Source of the DNA: Castanea sativa
Taxonomy: Eukaryota > Streptophyta > Magnoliopsida > Fagales > Fagaceae
Length of the DNA: 64,000 nucleotides
Assembly: GCF_040712315.1 (NCBI RefSeq)
Contig: NC_134016.1
Span: 2,519,501 to 2,583,500 of the forward strand
Reading direction: 5' to 3'
Shown: positions 47,113-59,792 of the stretch, piece after piece
Position numbering within the stretch: position 1 is the first letter of the stretch
Layout: every line of letters starts with the position of its first letter
Program-made: the position numbers and the translations under genes
Notes under the pieces: generated by a model
The model's database searches: none
Seen by the model: only the letters and a program-made list of their open reading frames with translations
What the model was told of the DNA's origin: nothing

Positions 47113-47921
47113 TGTAGGGTCAATGGGCCAGGAATGTGTGTTGGGTTGGCTCAAGAGTGTTTATTGGGCTAAAGGCCCAATCCGATGACACTAAATGGTC
47201 CAAGGGATATTACTGATGGATGAAGAGGCGAGGTCAGAGTAAAGTTTTCCAAGAAGATGATCCGAGGAAGAGTGTGTCCTCGACTAATTAAAACTAAGAT
47301 CGAGAAAGGTTGCCCGACATCCAAAGGCGATATTTTAGGAAATCCTATAAGTAAGGGTAAGCATGGTGGATGTAGAAGATAAGAAGAAAGGTTACGGAAT
47401 ATCTGGGATAAAGCTGTTACCACCGCATTGAATGCTTTGTAGTTAACTTTCTGGCCGCATTAATGGGAAAGTGATGCTTGAGCATCAAGATTCAGCCTTA
47501 CAACTACCTCCAAGGATTTCAGGGATAGGATGATGGGACAAGTATCTAAATGAGGAATCTGATCCATACGTGGAGGATGGAGAGAAGAAGGAGGATGATA
47601 TAAAAGGCAAAGGAAGACATTCAAAAAGGGGGATCCAAAAGAAAAGAGAGAAAAAAATTGTACACATTTGTATCCATACTTGTAATCTATCTTTGAAAAT
47701 GTGAAAGAGAATATAAATCATCCTCGACTTGTGTCCGAGGACAATTTCCGTTACATAAACAATCTTGTGTGTATGATGTTGCAATTGAGCCCATCACTCT
47801 TGTTATCCAACATCACTGGAACTTAGATTTCAAGCCCACTCTCTATAAATTTCATTGTATTGGGCTTTTTGGGCATATCCCATTTTTACTTTTAGAGTCT
47901 GGTGCAAATTGTGACCTTACA
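47113..47921 (+). mobile_element. Solo LTR, family 1
   Basis: 809 bp, beginning TGTAGGGTCAATGGG and ending CCTTACA, flanked by a perfect ATCAT duplication (47108-47112 and 47922-47926). The paralog at 33350 shows the empty site. A GATATAAAAGG box lies near 47597. Inverted relative to 4594-5394 and 56829-57630. Confidence 0.9.
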
Positions 47922-48440
47922 ATCATAATTTTTTTTTATCTAAGGCCGTGTTTGGTTCAATGGAAATTGATTACCGGAAAATATTTTCCATATTTACTAG
48001 TGTTTGGGGCGACAAAAATTGTTGGTCAACCAAAAATTGTTGTCCTATTTATTGTAAAATAAAAGTACTTATAGTGGAAATTAGTAGTTTACACTTTAAT
48101 TTTTCATAAACCATTTTTCGCCTTACCCAAAACTTATCAAACGAATTTCCACCCCCTCTATCTACCACTACCACCCAACCACCACCTAGTGGTGGAGTCA
48201 TATTGGAAATACCCCCCCCCCCCCGATCTCCTCCCATAATTTCAATCAGACTTATTCCTTTTTTTTTTTGAAGTTACATGTTTTAGATGGGTTACAATTC
48301 TATCACTTATAAATTAATGTGATATTCAGATAAACACATGCTTATTTCAAAAATTATCTCAAAATTTTAACTAAAAGAAAACAATTATCTCAAACAAAAA
48401 AGTTTAAAATTTTAACTAAAAAGAAAAAAATTATTACCAC

Positions 48441-51400
48441 TTGTTCGGGGGTCTTTTTCGGTTGCTCGGTCACGTGTGATCCTTTAAAGGGGTGACCTTA
48501 CTAGACTCAGGTTCGTTTGGGGAGTTGCGTCCTAGAACTCAACATTGGACCATATGGTCCAACAGTTACTGGTGTACTTTTAAACTTACCAAACCATTAA
48601 AGCCAAAGTCTAAGAATCATGATAATAGTCGAATAAATATACAATATGCGTTTGATATGATAGTTTTGATTAGTAGTTGAAATAAAATAGTATTTATTTA
48701 GAAGTAAAATAATCATGTACTCAATGATGTAAATTTAAAAATAAGAAAGCAAAGTCACTTATCTTCATATGGTTTGTAGCCCAGCTATGTAACATCAGTG
48801 AGCTGATAAGATTCTAGCAGAATGCCAGCGGTAGAGGCTAGTTAAGTTTGCCCCTCTTATCATGCATTTAAATGAGTTTAAGCCTTAGTTAATAGTTGTA
48901 ATAGTAGTTGGAATAAAGTAATATGTATTTAAATGTGAAGTAATCATATACTCAATAATGTAAATTTAAAGATAAGGAAACAAAATCACTTATCTTTGTC
49001 TGGTTTGTAGCCCAGCTGTATAACTTCTGTGAGTTGATAATATCCTAGCAGAGTGACTCTAGCGGTAGAGAGGCAGTTTGCCATGATAACTTCAAGATTG
49101 AGGGGGAAAATGGGTGCAACTGGAGGGAGAGAAAGTGTGCCCAACTGTGTGTAGGAGCTGGTTAAGCTTGCCCCTCTTATCATGCACTTAAATGAGTTTT
49201 TCCCTTGACAATACTCTTTTAGTTGTTGTTAAATTATGAATAGTGTTGCCTTCCATAAGAAGGGCTTTTGTATGGAGTATTTGTGCCTTCTAAGAGAAGG
49301 GTTTTATGGAAGATGGATTTGTGCCTTCCATGAGAAGGGCTTTTATAAGAGAGATAAAGAAGAATATTGATATGTGTTTATGAGCAGCAAAACATTAGAA
49401 CTTCAGAGTGAGAGAGTATGAGAGTGGAGTTTAGATGAGTGTAGTGTGTTATATGTAATGGTGTAGTACATGTGTATAAGATTGTGTAAGAGAAGTGGAG
49501 AAATAGATATTTTGTGGGATGTAGTATTTGTAACATGTATGATGTATGGAAGTATGAAAGATATGGTAGTTAAAGATAGTAAAAATATGAGATTACAACT
49601 GTTGGAGGAGTTGTAGAGATTGCTTTTCAAGAGGAAATATTTTGTAAGAGAGGAGTATGAAGATGTGTTTAAGTATTTGGAGATAGAAGCAGTAAGATAG
49701 GTGTATTTTCTGAACATGGAGAGTGAGAGAATGAGTATAAGAGGGGTAATAGTGCTGCAGTGTGTTTAGCAATGTTGCTGGAATTTATTGCTGGGCTTTT
49801 CTGCTGGTATGTACTGTTGGGATTTTCTGCTATAGGGTGTATGAAGGCTTATAAAGGGCATTTGTGAGCTAAGGGCTGAAGAGTTTAGTTCCTCATTTGG
49901 AAACTAAAATCTCAGAATTTCATTAAGAGCTTAGGGAGAAAGCATGGAGAGGTTTTGTGAAAGAGTTGTTCTTCTCCCTTTGGTTGTCGCTTGAGGTGTT
50001 GATGAGGGGTCCTATTTAGCTGAGTTTAAAGTGGTATTTTAGTAAATAATCTCAACCAAAATCTGTCCAAAATAGCAATGAATTTTCAGAAAATCCATCT
50101 TAAGATTTGGGCAAAAATGGTAAGTTTAGCTTCAAGGTGTTCTTGCTATTTTAGATAAGAGCTGCTAGAGAAAAAACAGCAAAAAAGGAAGGTATTTTGG
50201 CAAGAAAAGATGGTTAGTTTAGCTGGTTTTGGTTTTAGCCAAATGAGGGGAAAAAAAAGTAATGCCCAAGCTGCTGGATTAGTTGTCACAACTGTTCTAA
50301 AAAGGCTATCCCAGCCTAGCTGTCAGGAAAAGCTGTGACAGCTTTCATGAGACAGCTGTTGCTTTGGGCAGAAGCAAAAGAGGTCATCATGGTGATTTCA
50401 AAGTGTTACAGAGGTCATTCAACATTTACTTTATGGATTTAGCTAAAAATGGTAAGATCTCTTTTAAGGGTATCTTGCTATTTTGGGTATAGTAGCTAGC
50501 AGCTGGGATTTCAGCATTAAATAGCTGATGATATCACTTCAAGCTAGATGTCAAGTGTTGAATACACTGCTGAGGGTTTGTTGGAAATGTTTCTCCTTTT
50601 GGGTGTTTGTGTTTTTGGTGCAAGGTTTCATTACAACACATTTTTAGCAAGTAATAGAAGGATTGGTTGAAAGTTAATGAAGATTTAGAAATTTAGTTGA
50701 GGTCTCATTGTACTGTGACATAATCTTGGTAAACAAGAAGAGTATTTAATGTTCTGTTCTAGTAGCTGGCAGAAAAATATATAGTCTGATTGTGGCAGAT
50801 AGCAGCTGGGAATGAGAGATATAATGAATATTTTGTACATAGTTGGAGATAAAAGATAGTCAATCAAATTAGGCTATGTGTTTGAGTTGGATTTTAGCTG
50901 AAAGCAGTAATAAGATTTATGCAAAATAATATAATGAAGTTTCCAAATTTGTATAGCAGTAGCTGGGGATTGAATGAACAACTATTTTCCCAGCAGCTAG
51001 ATGGTTGGGGATATTGAGTATGTGTCATGTGATGAATATTAAGCTTTAGGAAAAGAGTAATAAGAAATTTTATCATTTTAAGTGCTATGTGATAAGAGAT
51101 GCTTACCATATGTTACCCGTTACACACGGACTCGTCAGAGTTTAGAGAGTTGGAGAAGACACACCAAGCAACATGCTTCTTTTATCAACTTTAAACCACT
51201 GGAGTTTTACTGAACATAACTCTTGGCCCTCCAAACCACGACTCCCAAAGTTTTCCCGAAGAGACTTATGAGCTTGGATCATAAGCCGAAGATGAGATGA
51301 TGTACCTCGGGTCTTGTTGTGATTTTGTGTAAATATGGGCTCTTGTTGAAGAAGCTGCTTGCCATGAGTGTAAGAGAGGTGATATGAGCCGTGAGCTTTG

Positions 51401-51487
51401 ATTCATTGTGTGAGCCCAATCCATATGTTGATGTGGCATGGGTTGCCAATGAAGTAGTGCCACATGGAGTGAAAAAAGAGTCCTCAA
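48441..51487. mobile_element. 3-kb insertion of unrecognised class
   Basis: TACCAC at 48435-48440 recurs at 51488-51493. DNA on either side is continuous in the paralog at 33920-33950, so this is a discrete insertion of about 3,047 bp. It begins TTGTTCGGGGGTC and ends GAGTCCTCAA. There is no LTR pair, no clear TIR and no coding frame. It contains an internal direct repeat (48730-48890 and 48959-49210, sharing TTTGTAGCCCAGCT), three short GTGCCTTCC...GAGAAGGG repeats (49250-49345) and a long GT-rich, purine-biased stretch. Confidence 0.75.
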
Positions 51488-54400
51488 TACCACCCAATAA
51501 CCATTGGTGAGTATGACTCTTTTCTTAGTATTTTTTTCATGTTTTCTCTTCCTCATTCTCTCTCTCTCTCTTTTTTTTTTTTTTTTTTTCTTTTCAGTTT
51601 TTCTCCGTTCTCTTTCTCTATCCGATTTCCTTTTTTTAACTTTTCATCACTACTTCATGTTGTTTCTATAGGTTTTTTAGTGCAACAGATTGCTAAGTCC
51701 AAAACTCTTGTCACCTTGTTTCAATTCCAAAAGGGTAAAGATGTGTAAGGTTAAAAAAACCACACACTTTGTAAAGTTAATTAATACTAGCCATTGCCTC
51801 AAAAAAAAAAAAATAATAATAATAATAATAGCCATTACTTTTTCTCTTTACTCCCCCATTTACTTTTTATTTTTATTTTTATAACTACTCCCCATTTACT
51901 TGATTCTTCTTCTATTCCTTATTTTACATTATATAATATATTTATATATGACATAAATATAATAAATTATTCTTAATTTAATACTGATATATAATATATC
52001 ATATAAATAAAATAATGTTATTTGATTATATCTTTTATACATTCCATCATTGTTTGTCTAAATTCTACAATTTTTAACTTATTAGTAATTTTTTTTAATC
52101 TTAAGTTATAATGAATAATAAGAAATTTGAATATTAGATGTACTCGTAAATTCCAAAAGAAGTATCAACCAGTTAAATTATAAAACTCTTAACTATTATA
52201 TTTAAGTAAAAGATTGCAATTTATTTTCTAAAAAAGAGTGAAAAATATTTTCCGCAGAACTGTGTAATTAAAAAGATAGTGAGAGAATACAATATACACC
52301 AAATCACATCACTCATTATTAACAGCTAGTCCTATATACTGACAATATGAAGTAATCCGAACATGTGTTGTCATTGTAGATGAAATAGTCTTATGACATG
52401 CAAGCGTTGGTGCATTGGCATTGGCATCTCATGTGTTTGTGTCTTTGTGCATAGTGCAGTCAGCTGTCAGCAGTGTCCGCAAACTCATCATCAGTCTGGG
52501 TCATTGAATTAAAGTGATAATGTCCGGTGAACAATTGCAGTATATCCAGTCATTGATAGTGATAGGAGTAATCTCGGGTCGAGTTCACAATCACCAGCAA
52601 CCCGATCCGATTAAAATCGGGTTTATCATGGAAGAATGAAGAGTCCTACCCAACCTGAACGGACTCATCATTCTTTTTTTTGGAGAAAATAAGTAATAAC
52701 TGGATGGTTATTTTTATGATATCCAGTCTTTTTTTTTTCTTTTTTTGTGGAGAAAATAGTTAATGTTTAATTGAATGGCAAAAATGGTTTACCTTCCCTA
52801 AAAAAAAAATTGAATAGTTAACGTTTTTTTGTTTAAAATGATTGATTAATGGTTAATACTTTACATACGCAACACCTTAATTTGTAGTTCAAACTACGTT
52901 ATCTATCAAATGGTGGGAAAAGAATAAAAGTTCCAATCCTACAAAGAAATGATAATCTCATGTGCCAAAGCATATTGGGCCCCAAAGACAAAAATCTGAG
53001 CATAAAACATGGTGAAGATTTTTTTTTTTTTTTTTAAGTGCTCCGGCTTACTATTCAGTTTATTTTTGTTATTATTCGTGACCTCACTGCACTTTTTGGT
53101 ACTATTTATGGGTCTCACGGTACTATTTTAATTAATTTTATTTATTTATTTATAGTATTTTCAACAAAAATTTTTAGTTTTAACAAAATAAACGAATCCT
53201 AAACAGACCCTAAATGTAACTAGAGCATCAAATAATTGTTTAAAGAGAAGAAAAATCTATGTGGCATGTGATTTTCTACCAATCTAATCATCCTTCTCCA
53301 ATGACCATATTACCAAATACCAAAAGACAGCCCAATATTCTTTGTCTCAAATTTGATGCACAAGATCTATGCACTTGTTAAAGCTATTCTATGAAATTAA
53401 AAATTAAAATTGCATGTATGGTAATCTTTAACTAATGGTATGTGCATGAAAACAGAGTGGTTTGAGAACTTTACAGGACAATGACCATATTACGATTAGA
53501 AAAAGGCTACCATAAAAAATGGTACTAAAAGACAATCTTGGTCTATATATATATATTTTTTTATAACATCTTGGTCTGTATATATGTTAGATAAAACAGT
53601 CGTTTATGACTTTTTCTGTTCATAGTCTTTATAATAAGTTACTTATTACAATATTAAGAACAAAACGGTTGGTTGGATAATTCTTTGTACGGATGCATGT
53701 ATGCATAAAAAATAGTTTATAAAGTGTTGGAAACCCATAGAAGACAATCTAATGGTAACCCTTTTTTTTATATGTAATAAAGTGGTTTATGACTCTTTCT
53801 GTTCATAGTACTTGTAATATAAATTTTTTTGTTTTTTTTGAAGGTTAAAGACAATAACATGATAGCTCTTTTCTAATGACTTTATTATTATTATTTTTTT
53901 GGAGAATATACATTCGCCTACCATCAAAGGAGTTGCCTTTTTCACCTTCATTGGTATTAAAGAAGTTGGTGAGTGGATAGAATTTGTTAGTGTTAATCCC
54001 AAGCAGTCCTTAAAACGAGTACTTGAACTTGATTATAATGCCTATTTAGGAAGCCGAAAAGGAGGGATGACAGGATCATGGAACATCAAGTTTTCTTTTT
54101 TTTTTTTTTTTGGGAAATGTAGTGGGTGGATTGGTTGTTTGATATTTGCTGAAAATTGACAATAATAAGTAACAGGAAAAAAAACTAAAACCAAAAAAAA
54201 AAGAAAAGAAAAAAGGACAAAACAAATCAGAGTGGGTGAGGCGTGCATTATGTGTACAGTAAAGTAGTGAACAGACACCTCCAACAATAGACATGGACTG
54301 GGGTCAGCGATTGGAGGCAAGTTGGTATGCGACCATAAAGTTTTTCTTCAAATTTTAAGTTTTGTAAGTAAAACATTATGCAAAAAATAAAAATAAAAAT

Positions 54401-55456
54401 ATTTATCAAAAGTAAATGATATCTAATTTGTATAAAATTTGATATGCCTATAAAAAAAAAAATAACAATTCAACTGTTAATTTTTCAAAACGATTGAATT
54501 CTTTCTTCAAAACCTTGTCCCCTGAGTGTGCCCTCATCTGTACCATTTTGTCACTGTTTTCACTACACTTGTCCAGCGGGATCAGTGGGATGAAAGCAAA
54601 CAAAAACAACCAGTGGAGCAGGTTTTGAATTTGCAACATGGAGACGTGTTTCAAATTGAAAAAAAAAACTTCTTCATTTCCGTTTGATTTCACAACTAAG
54701 ATTTATTACCTGATATTTTCCATCTCTTAAAATCTTCACTAACTTTCTTTGTTTTCTAATTTTCCAAAGCCATCAAAAACAGAGAGAAAGATTCAATTAT
54801 CTGGGTAGAAAATCCCAGTCCTAAGGGAAGACAAGCAAAAGCTGCAAAACCCCAAATCCTAACTAAACCCAAAATCCCCATTCAAACCCAAACTCAAACA
54901 CCTTTTCTTCGTAAGCCACAAACCCCAAATCTCCAAACACAAAATATCAACCTGCAAAGGCCACCATAGAGTGGTTTAAACTCACCCTACTCAATTTTAA
55001 ACAACTTTACGTACATTTTTATAAGCTTTTTCACCTACATGTATTTTTAAAAACTACAAATAACTCAACTCAATTTATTCTACCAAACGGCCCTTAAGCT
55101 CTAACTTTCTAGGCTATGGGCTCATTCTTGGGTTATACTTTCTTTGGGCTGGCTGTTTAGGTGATAGGTTAGTTAAAGTTTATTTAATAGGCCCATAATT
55201 AATTAGTGTATAACTCAGGAATATATACAGGTACAATTAAAAAAAAAAGCTAGGACTATAAACATTGTCGAAATAGACTTAAGCACTAACTTTCTAGTCT
55301 ATGGGCTCATTGTTGGGTTATACTTTTTTTGGGCTAGTTGTTTAGGTGAAAGGTTAGTTAAAATAAATGGTCCACTGTTTAGTTAATAGGCCCACAGATC
55401 AGGTTCACCCATATATTAAATCATACTCTCTTGCTTCATAATAATTAATAGTGTAA
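51488..55456. other. Non-coding spacer
   Basis: 51494-52510 is the far part of the D/F upstream block. 52510-55100 holds no recognised gene, only AT-rich DNA with poly-T and poly-A runs. 55110-55220 and 55282-55400 are a direct duplication (both contain TAGGTGAWAGGTTAGTTAAA), with a third relative at 44755. Confidence 0.55.
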
Positions 55457-56561
55457 GAGCATCAGCAATAGATAGGCCAAATCCCAAATGTAGGCCTATT
55501 TTACAATTCAATCCCAAAATGCTTGCTCCATTAGATGTTCTATTTTGTAACTATTGCAAAAAAAAAAAAAAAAAAAATTATTGTGCTACAATACCATCTT
55601 AAATATAAGATGGTACTATAGTTGAATGAAATAAAAAAATAATTTTTTAATACTCTCTCTCCCCTTTTTAATCTGAGAATTTCTCTCCCCTCTCTCATTA
55701 TTTCTCTTCTTTTCTCTCTCTTCCTTCTCTCTTTCTCATCTGCCTATGCTTTCTCCAAACCCAAGACCCTATAGGTTTTGATAACGGTGGAATCGGATGG
55801 CTCCGATGGGTCGGCGTGAGGGCTCCAATGGGTTTGTATGGGTTTGAATCAGAGCTTTGATGGCTCTGATAGTGATTTCGACGAGGCATCGGTGGTGGGT
55901 TTCTTTAGAGGTGTGGGTTTTGACAACGGTGGAGATCGTGAGTTTTGACGACCATGGGTCGGTGGGCTGGGTTTGGATCGGTGTGAGGGCTCCAATGGGT
56001 TTGAAACTCTTGAATGGGTTTGAAACTCCGATGGGTTTTGATGAACTGTGCATTTTGTTTTGTGTGGTCAGTCATAGGTCTGTGTGTGATCTGTTGGTGG
56101 CGTTGGTGGTGGCACTGTGGGTCAAATGGTTTCACCGATCTGGGTTTTGTGTGTGTTTTGCAATGAGGCATGGATTGATTTTTTATCTTTTGGGTTCAGA
56201 TGGGTTGGACGTGGCACTGATCTGGTGGTTTTTTTTTTTTTTCCTTAATTTGGGTTTTTGGTTCCAATGGGATTTTGGTGGGCAATGGGCAATGGGCATG
56301 GTCGCGTGGTAGGCATGGTGGTGGTGGTGTGGTGATGATTGGGTTGTTTGCTTGTTGAGAGAGGGACAGAGACTCAGAAAGGCAGGGACAGGGATGAAGA
56401 GAGAGGAGTGGTAGATAACCTTTAAATATTATTTTAGTGTGTAGTATTGTAAAATAAAAGTTGAGATGTTGGAAGTATTGGAAAATGATATGGTATAATT
56501 GGTAAAGTAGCTTTTTGGGAAGGTAAAATAGGAAGGATTCAGAAAACCATTATGGGTGCTC
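55457..56561. mobile_element. PIF/Harbinger-like TIR element with G-rich cargo
   Basis: TAA flanks both sides (55454-55456 and 56562-56564). The ends read GAGCATCAGC and, reverse-complemented, GAGCACCCAT, a short imperfect inverted repeat. It is 1,105 bp with no transposase. The centre (55740-56340) has repeats of TCCGATGGG/TCCAATGGGTTTG and is much richer in GC than its surroundings, echoing the layout of 6483-7457. Confidence 0.6.
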
Positions 56562-56828
56562 TAAGAGTTACACATTACACATTTTTAAAACCATAAATTT
56601 CTAAAATATGTAATGATTTAAGGCAATTGAGCTTAGAAAACAATATTTGGAGTTTCAGAGTTAGAGTTGACTCCAAAATGTTAATAACTTAATTTTTTAA
56701 TGAAGTTAGTTAATAAATTGAAAAAACTAGATTGACTTAAGTTATTGAATTAATGAATAGTTGTTACAATCAGTTTATGCTTATAATAATTTCATAGATT
56801 ACACAAAATTGTAACTCTAGTTAACAAC

Positions 56829-57630
56829 TGTAAGGACACAATTTGCAACCCAAAAAATAAGATTGGGATAGGCCCAAAAAGCCCAATACAATGAATTTGT
56901 AGAAAGGGGGCTTGAAATTTAGGTTCTAGTGATTTTAAATAACAAAGATAATGGGCTAAATCGCAACATCATACAGATGTGATAGTTTATATAACAAAAA
57001 TTGTCTTTGGACTCAAGCTGAGGAGGTTGGATCCTATATTTCTCTTTCTCAAAGACAAGTTACAGATATTGATCTTAATGTCTATAGTGTTTTCTTTCTC
57101 CTATTTTTGATCCCCCCTCCTGAATGTCTTCTCCTCCTTTTAAATCATTTTTTTTCTTCCCTTCATCCTCCACGTATAGATCTGATTACTGATTTGGATA
57201 CTTGTCCCATTAGCCTATCCCTGAAGTCTTTGGAGATAGCTGTAAAGCTGAACTCTGATGCTCAAGCATCACTTCCCCATTAATGCGGCCAAAGGTTTTG
57301 CTGCAGAGTATTTAATGCGGTGGTAGCAGCTTTATCTTGGATATTTCATAGCCCTTATTCCTATCCTGTACACCCACCATGCATATCCTTACTTATAGGA
57401 TCTCCTAGAACATCGCCTTTGGACGTCGGGCAACCCATTCCTATCTCGGCTTTATTTAGCCGAGGACGGACTCCTCCTCAGACCACCTTCCGGGATGACC
57501 TTGATCAGCCTCCGCCTCTTTATCCATCAACACTGCCTCTTGGGTCGATATTTCCACATCCTTGGCCTATTTAGTGTCCCCAAATTGGGCCTCTGGCCCA
57601 ATACATACTTCTGGGCCCATTAACCCTACA
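56829..57630 (-). mobile_element. Solo LTR, family 1
   Basis: 802 bp from TGTAAGGACACAATTTGCA to ACCCTACA with a perfect ACAAC duplication (56824-56828 and 57631-57635). It aligns with 4594-5394 in the same orientation and with 47113-47921 inverted. Confidence 0.9.
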
Positions 57631-59048
57631 ACAACTTATTACACTTTTGCCATGGGGTCTTCAAAACTCTGGCCTTTTTTCATAGATCTTCATCCACAAA
57701 TGAACTTGTCCACATCAACAACACCAATGAGCTCACTAGTAGTTGTAATTTGAGAGAAATAATCTTGCACAAGGTTTTAACTAAATTTTCTTACAGTATT
57801 TAGTCTTTCTTGAGGAACATGAGATGTTTACCTTCTCTCCGAAAAGTGTGCATGATATATATAGGTGAAGGTTTAGGTTCAACGGGTGTTTAAGATTGTT
57901 CAAAACTCAAAAGACTATCTCTCACAACACAAAATTTTCCAACTTATACTTATATCCTAATAACACAAATTATCTCTAAATGTGATCTTAGAATTATAAT
58001 TTCATATAAATAAATGTGATCTTATAATTATAATTTCAATTAATAATTCCATATTTGAATTATACTCTAAAAATAGAGTGGGAGCTTGATCTAGTTTTTT
58101 TTAAAAAAAATTAAATTGAAAGTTAGAAAAATATAAATGTTAAATTTTTTTTAAAGAGTTTTAATTTATAGCGTCTGCATCTGATGATAGCTTTTTATCA
58201 TCAAATTAAGACACCAATCAGTTTCTGATGTAAGTAGTAATTGAATTTCGAATCTCTTATTCAATCATCGAAGACTTAAAAAGTCCTGACAATGCTCACT
58301 TGTGAGCCACATGGTTCGGGGCCCTAGCACGCCCCCTAAAAAAACAAAACTAATAGGCCCCACTTTGATGGGCTTATGATTGTTCACTCTCTTAGAAAAT
58401 GACTAATAGGGCCCACTTTGGGTCTATTAAACATGTTCTCAAAAGTCAAAACATTAAGAACTTAAGCGATAGTTTCATATAGGCACACTCAAAATTATTA
58501 GATGGAACTTTTGGGGTTAGCCTTGCCTAAATTCTCGAATAAACATTATTTTAGTACTCCCTCAGTTGACATATTTTGAGGGGACAAATTCAAATTAGAT
58601 GGAATTCATATAAATTTAGTTCATTAGTAAAGTTTAGAGTTAGTAAATTAATTTTTCTATTTCATTGTATTTTGTTGATCTTGAGGTGTCCTAACATTGA
58701 ATGTGTGGTAAATTTGATAAGGCTATTGGAAGAGACTTTTTTTTCCTTAACTAGTAATATTTTTACTTAAAACATATTGTTTAAATTAACAAAATATTTA
58801 TTTGTTTCTCTACATAAAATTTAAGACAACGTTTGGCTACAAACTTAGTTGTAGCCTAAGGCTACAGCTTCAATCAATATTTTTTTATTGGATATGAATT
58901 TTGACAAATTCATTGTTAAAGTACATTTACTTATTATATTTTTCATGCTTGCAAAATTTTTTTAAAAAATTAAAAATCAATATCTATTCCATCAATCAAT
59001 TGTTTAATTGCAAGGTTTTGTAGTCTAAAATTATTCTTAAAAAATAAG
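57631..59048. other. 3' flank of gene E, distal part
   Basis: It aligns with 23650-25100 (3' flank of C) and 26460-27110 (3' flank of D). No gene. Confidence 0.6.
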
Positions 59049-59792
59049 TGTGGGGAGTGAAAAGACCCCGGTGGGTATATGGGCCTTTGGGCCATGCTAA
59101 GGAGGGCCGACCTGTTCCTGGGTAAAGAGTTTGTTAGTACTACGGGTTGGCCCATAAGCTGAGGATCCGAGGATCTATCCGAGGGGTGATTTTCTCCTCG
59201 GACGGATATAGGAGAACCCAGGACTTTATTATAAAAGTTAATGGACGACTCGGTGAAGACCAATGGTTAAAAGGGGTGAACCCTTGAATGTCCTAGAAGC
59301 ACCGATATTTGAGAAATACCAAAGATAAAGGCTGCCACCTCCACATTAAAGACTCGACACCTACTTCCCTGGCCGCATTAATGGGGAAGTGACCCCTGAA
59401 CAGTGAAAAGAAAACTTTTGGTCACTATCCAGAGGCACTAAGGAGAGAAATATCTAGGGGGATGGGGGTGAGAAGAACAGGTGGACAAAGCATCAGAAAG
59501 AGAAGTATTTAAGGGGGAACTTAGAACAATAGAGGGGGATCTTCTTTTTGTAACAAAAAAAAAAAGAGAAAAGAGAAATAATAGAAAAGGAGTTCTTGGC
59601 TTGCGTCCGAGGAGGTTTATTTGCAATAATTGGTTGTTGTTAACAAGTGTTTGTAGTTTTGAGATTGTTATCAAATCCTTAATACTTCTAACCTGGGTTT
59701 CAAGCCCACACTCTAGAAATTTATATTGTTTAAGGCTCATTGGGCCTAAGCCCGTAACTGTTCTTGGAGCCAGGTGAAATTGTGAACTTACA
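59049..59792 (+). mobile_element. Solo LTR, family 2
   Basis: 744 bp from TGTGGGGAGT to AACTTACA with a perfect ATAAG duplication (59044-59048 and 59793-59797). It matches 27111-27887. Both copies lie at slightly different points of the paralogous 3' flanks, and their target duplications differ, so they are independent insertions. Confidence 0.9.

Noticed and set aside
53899..54159. An 86-codon frame with a peptide-like start
   Set aside because: It ends in a poly-Phe run from a poly-T tract and resembles no family; chance frame in AT-rich spacer.
55698..56312. Open frames up to 151 codons in the G-rich core of the 55-kb element
   Set aside because: They are low-complexity translations of repeated TCCGATGGG/GGGTTTGAA sequence, present on both strands, with no recognisable domain.
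57320..57574. 84-codon frame that resembles the minus-strand frame at 47169-47423
   Set aside because: The similarity arises because both lie in copies of the same solo LTR; LTRs of this type do not encode protein, and the frame is not kept in the third copy at 4594-5394.
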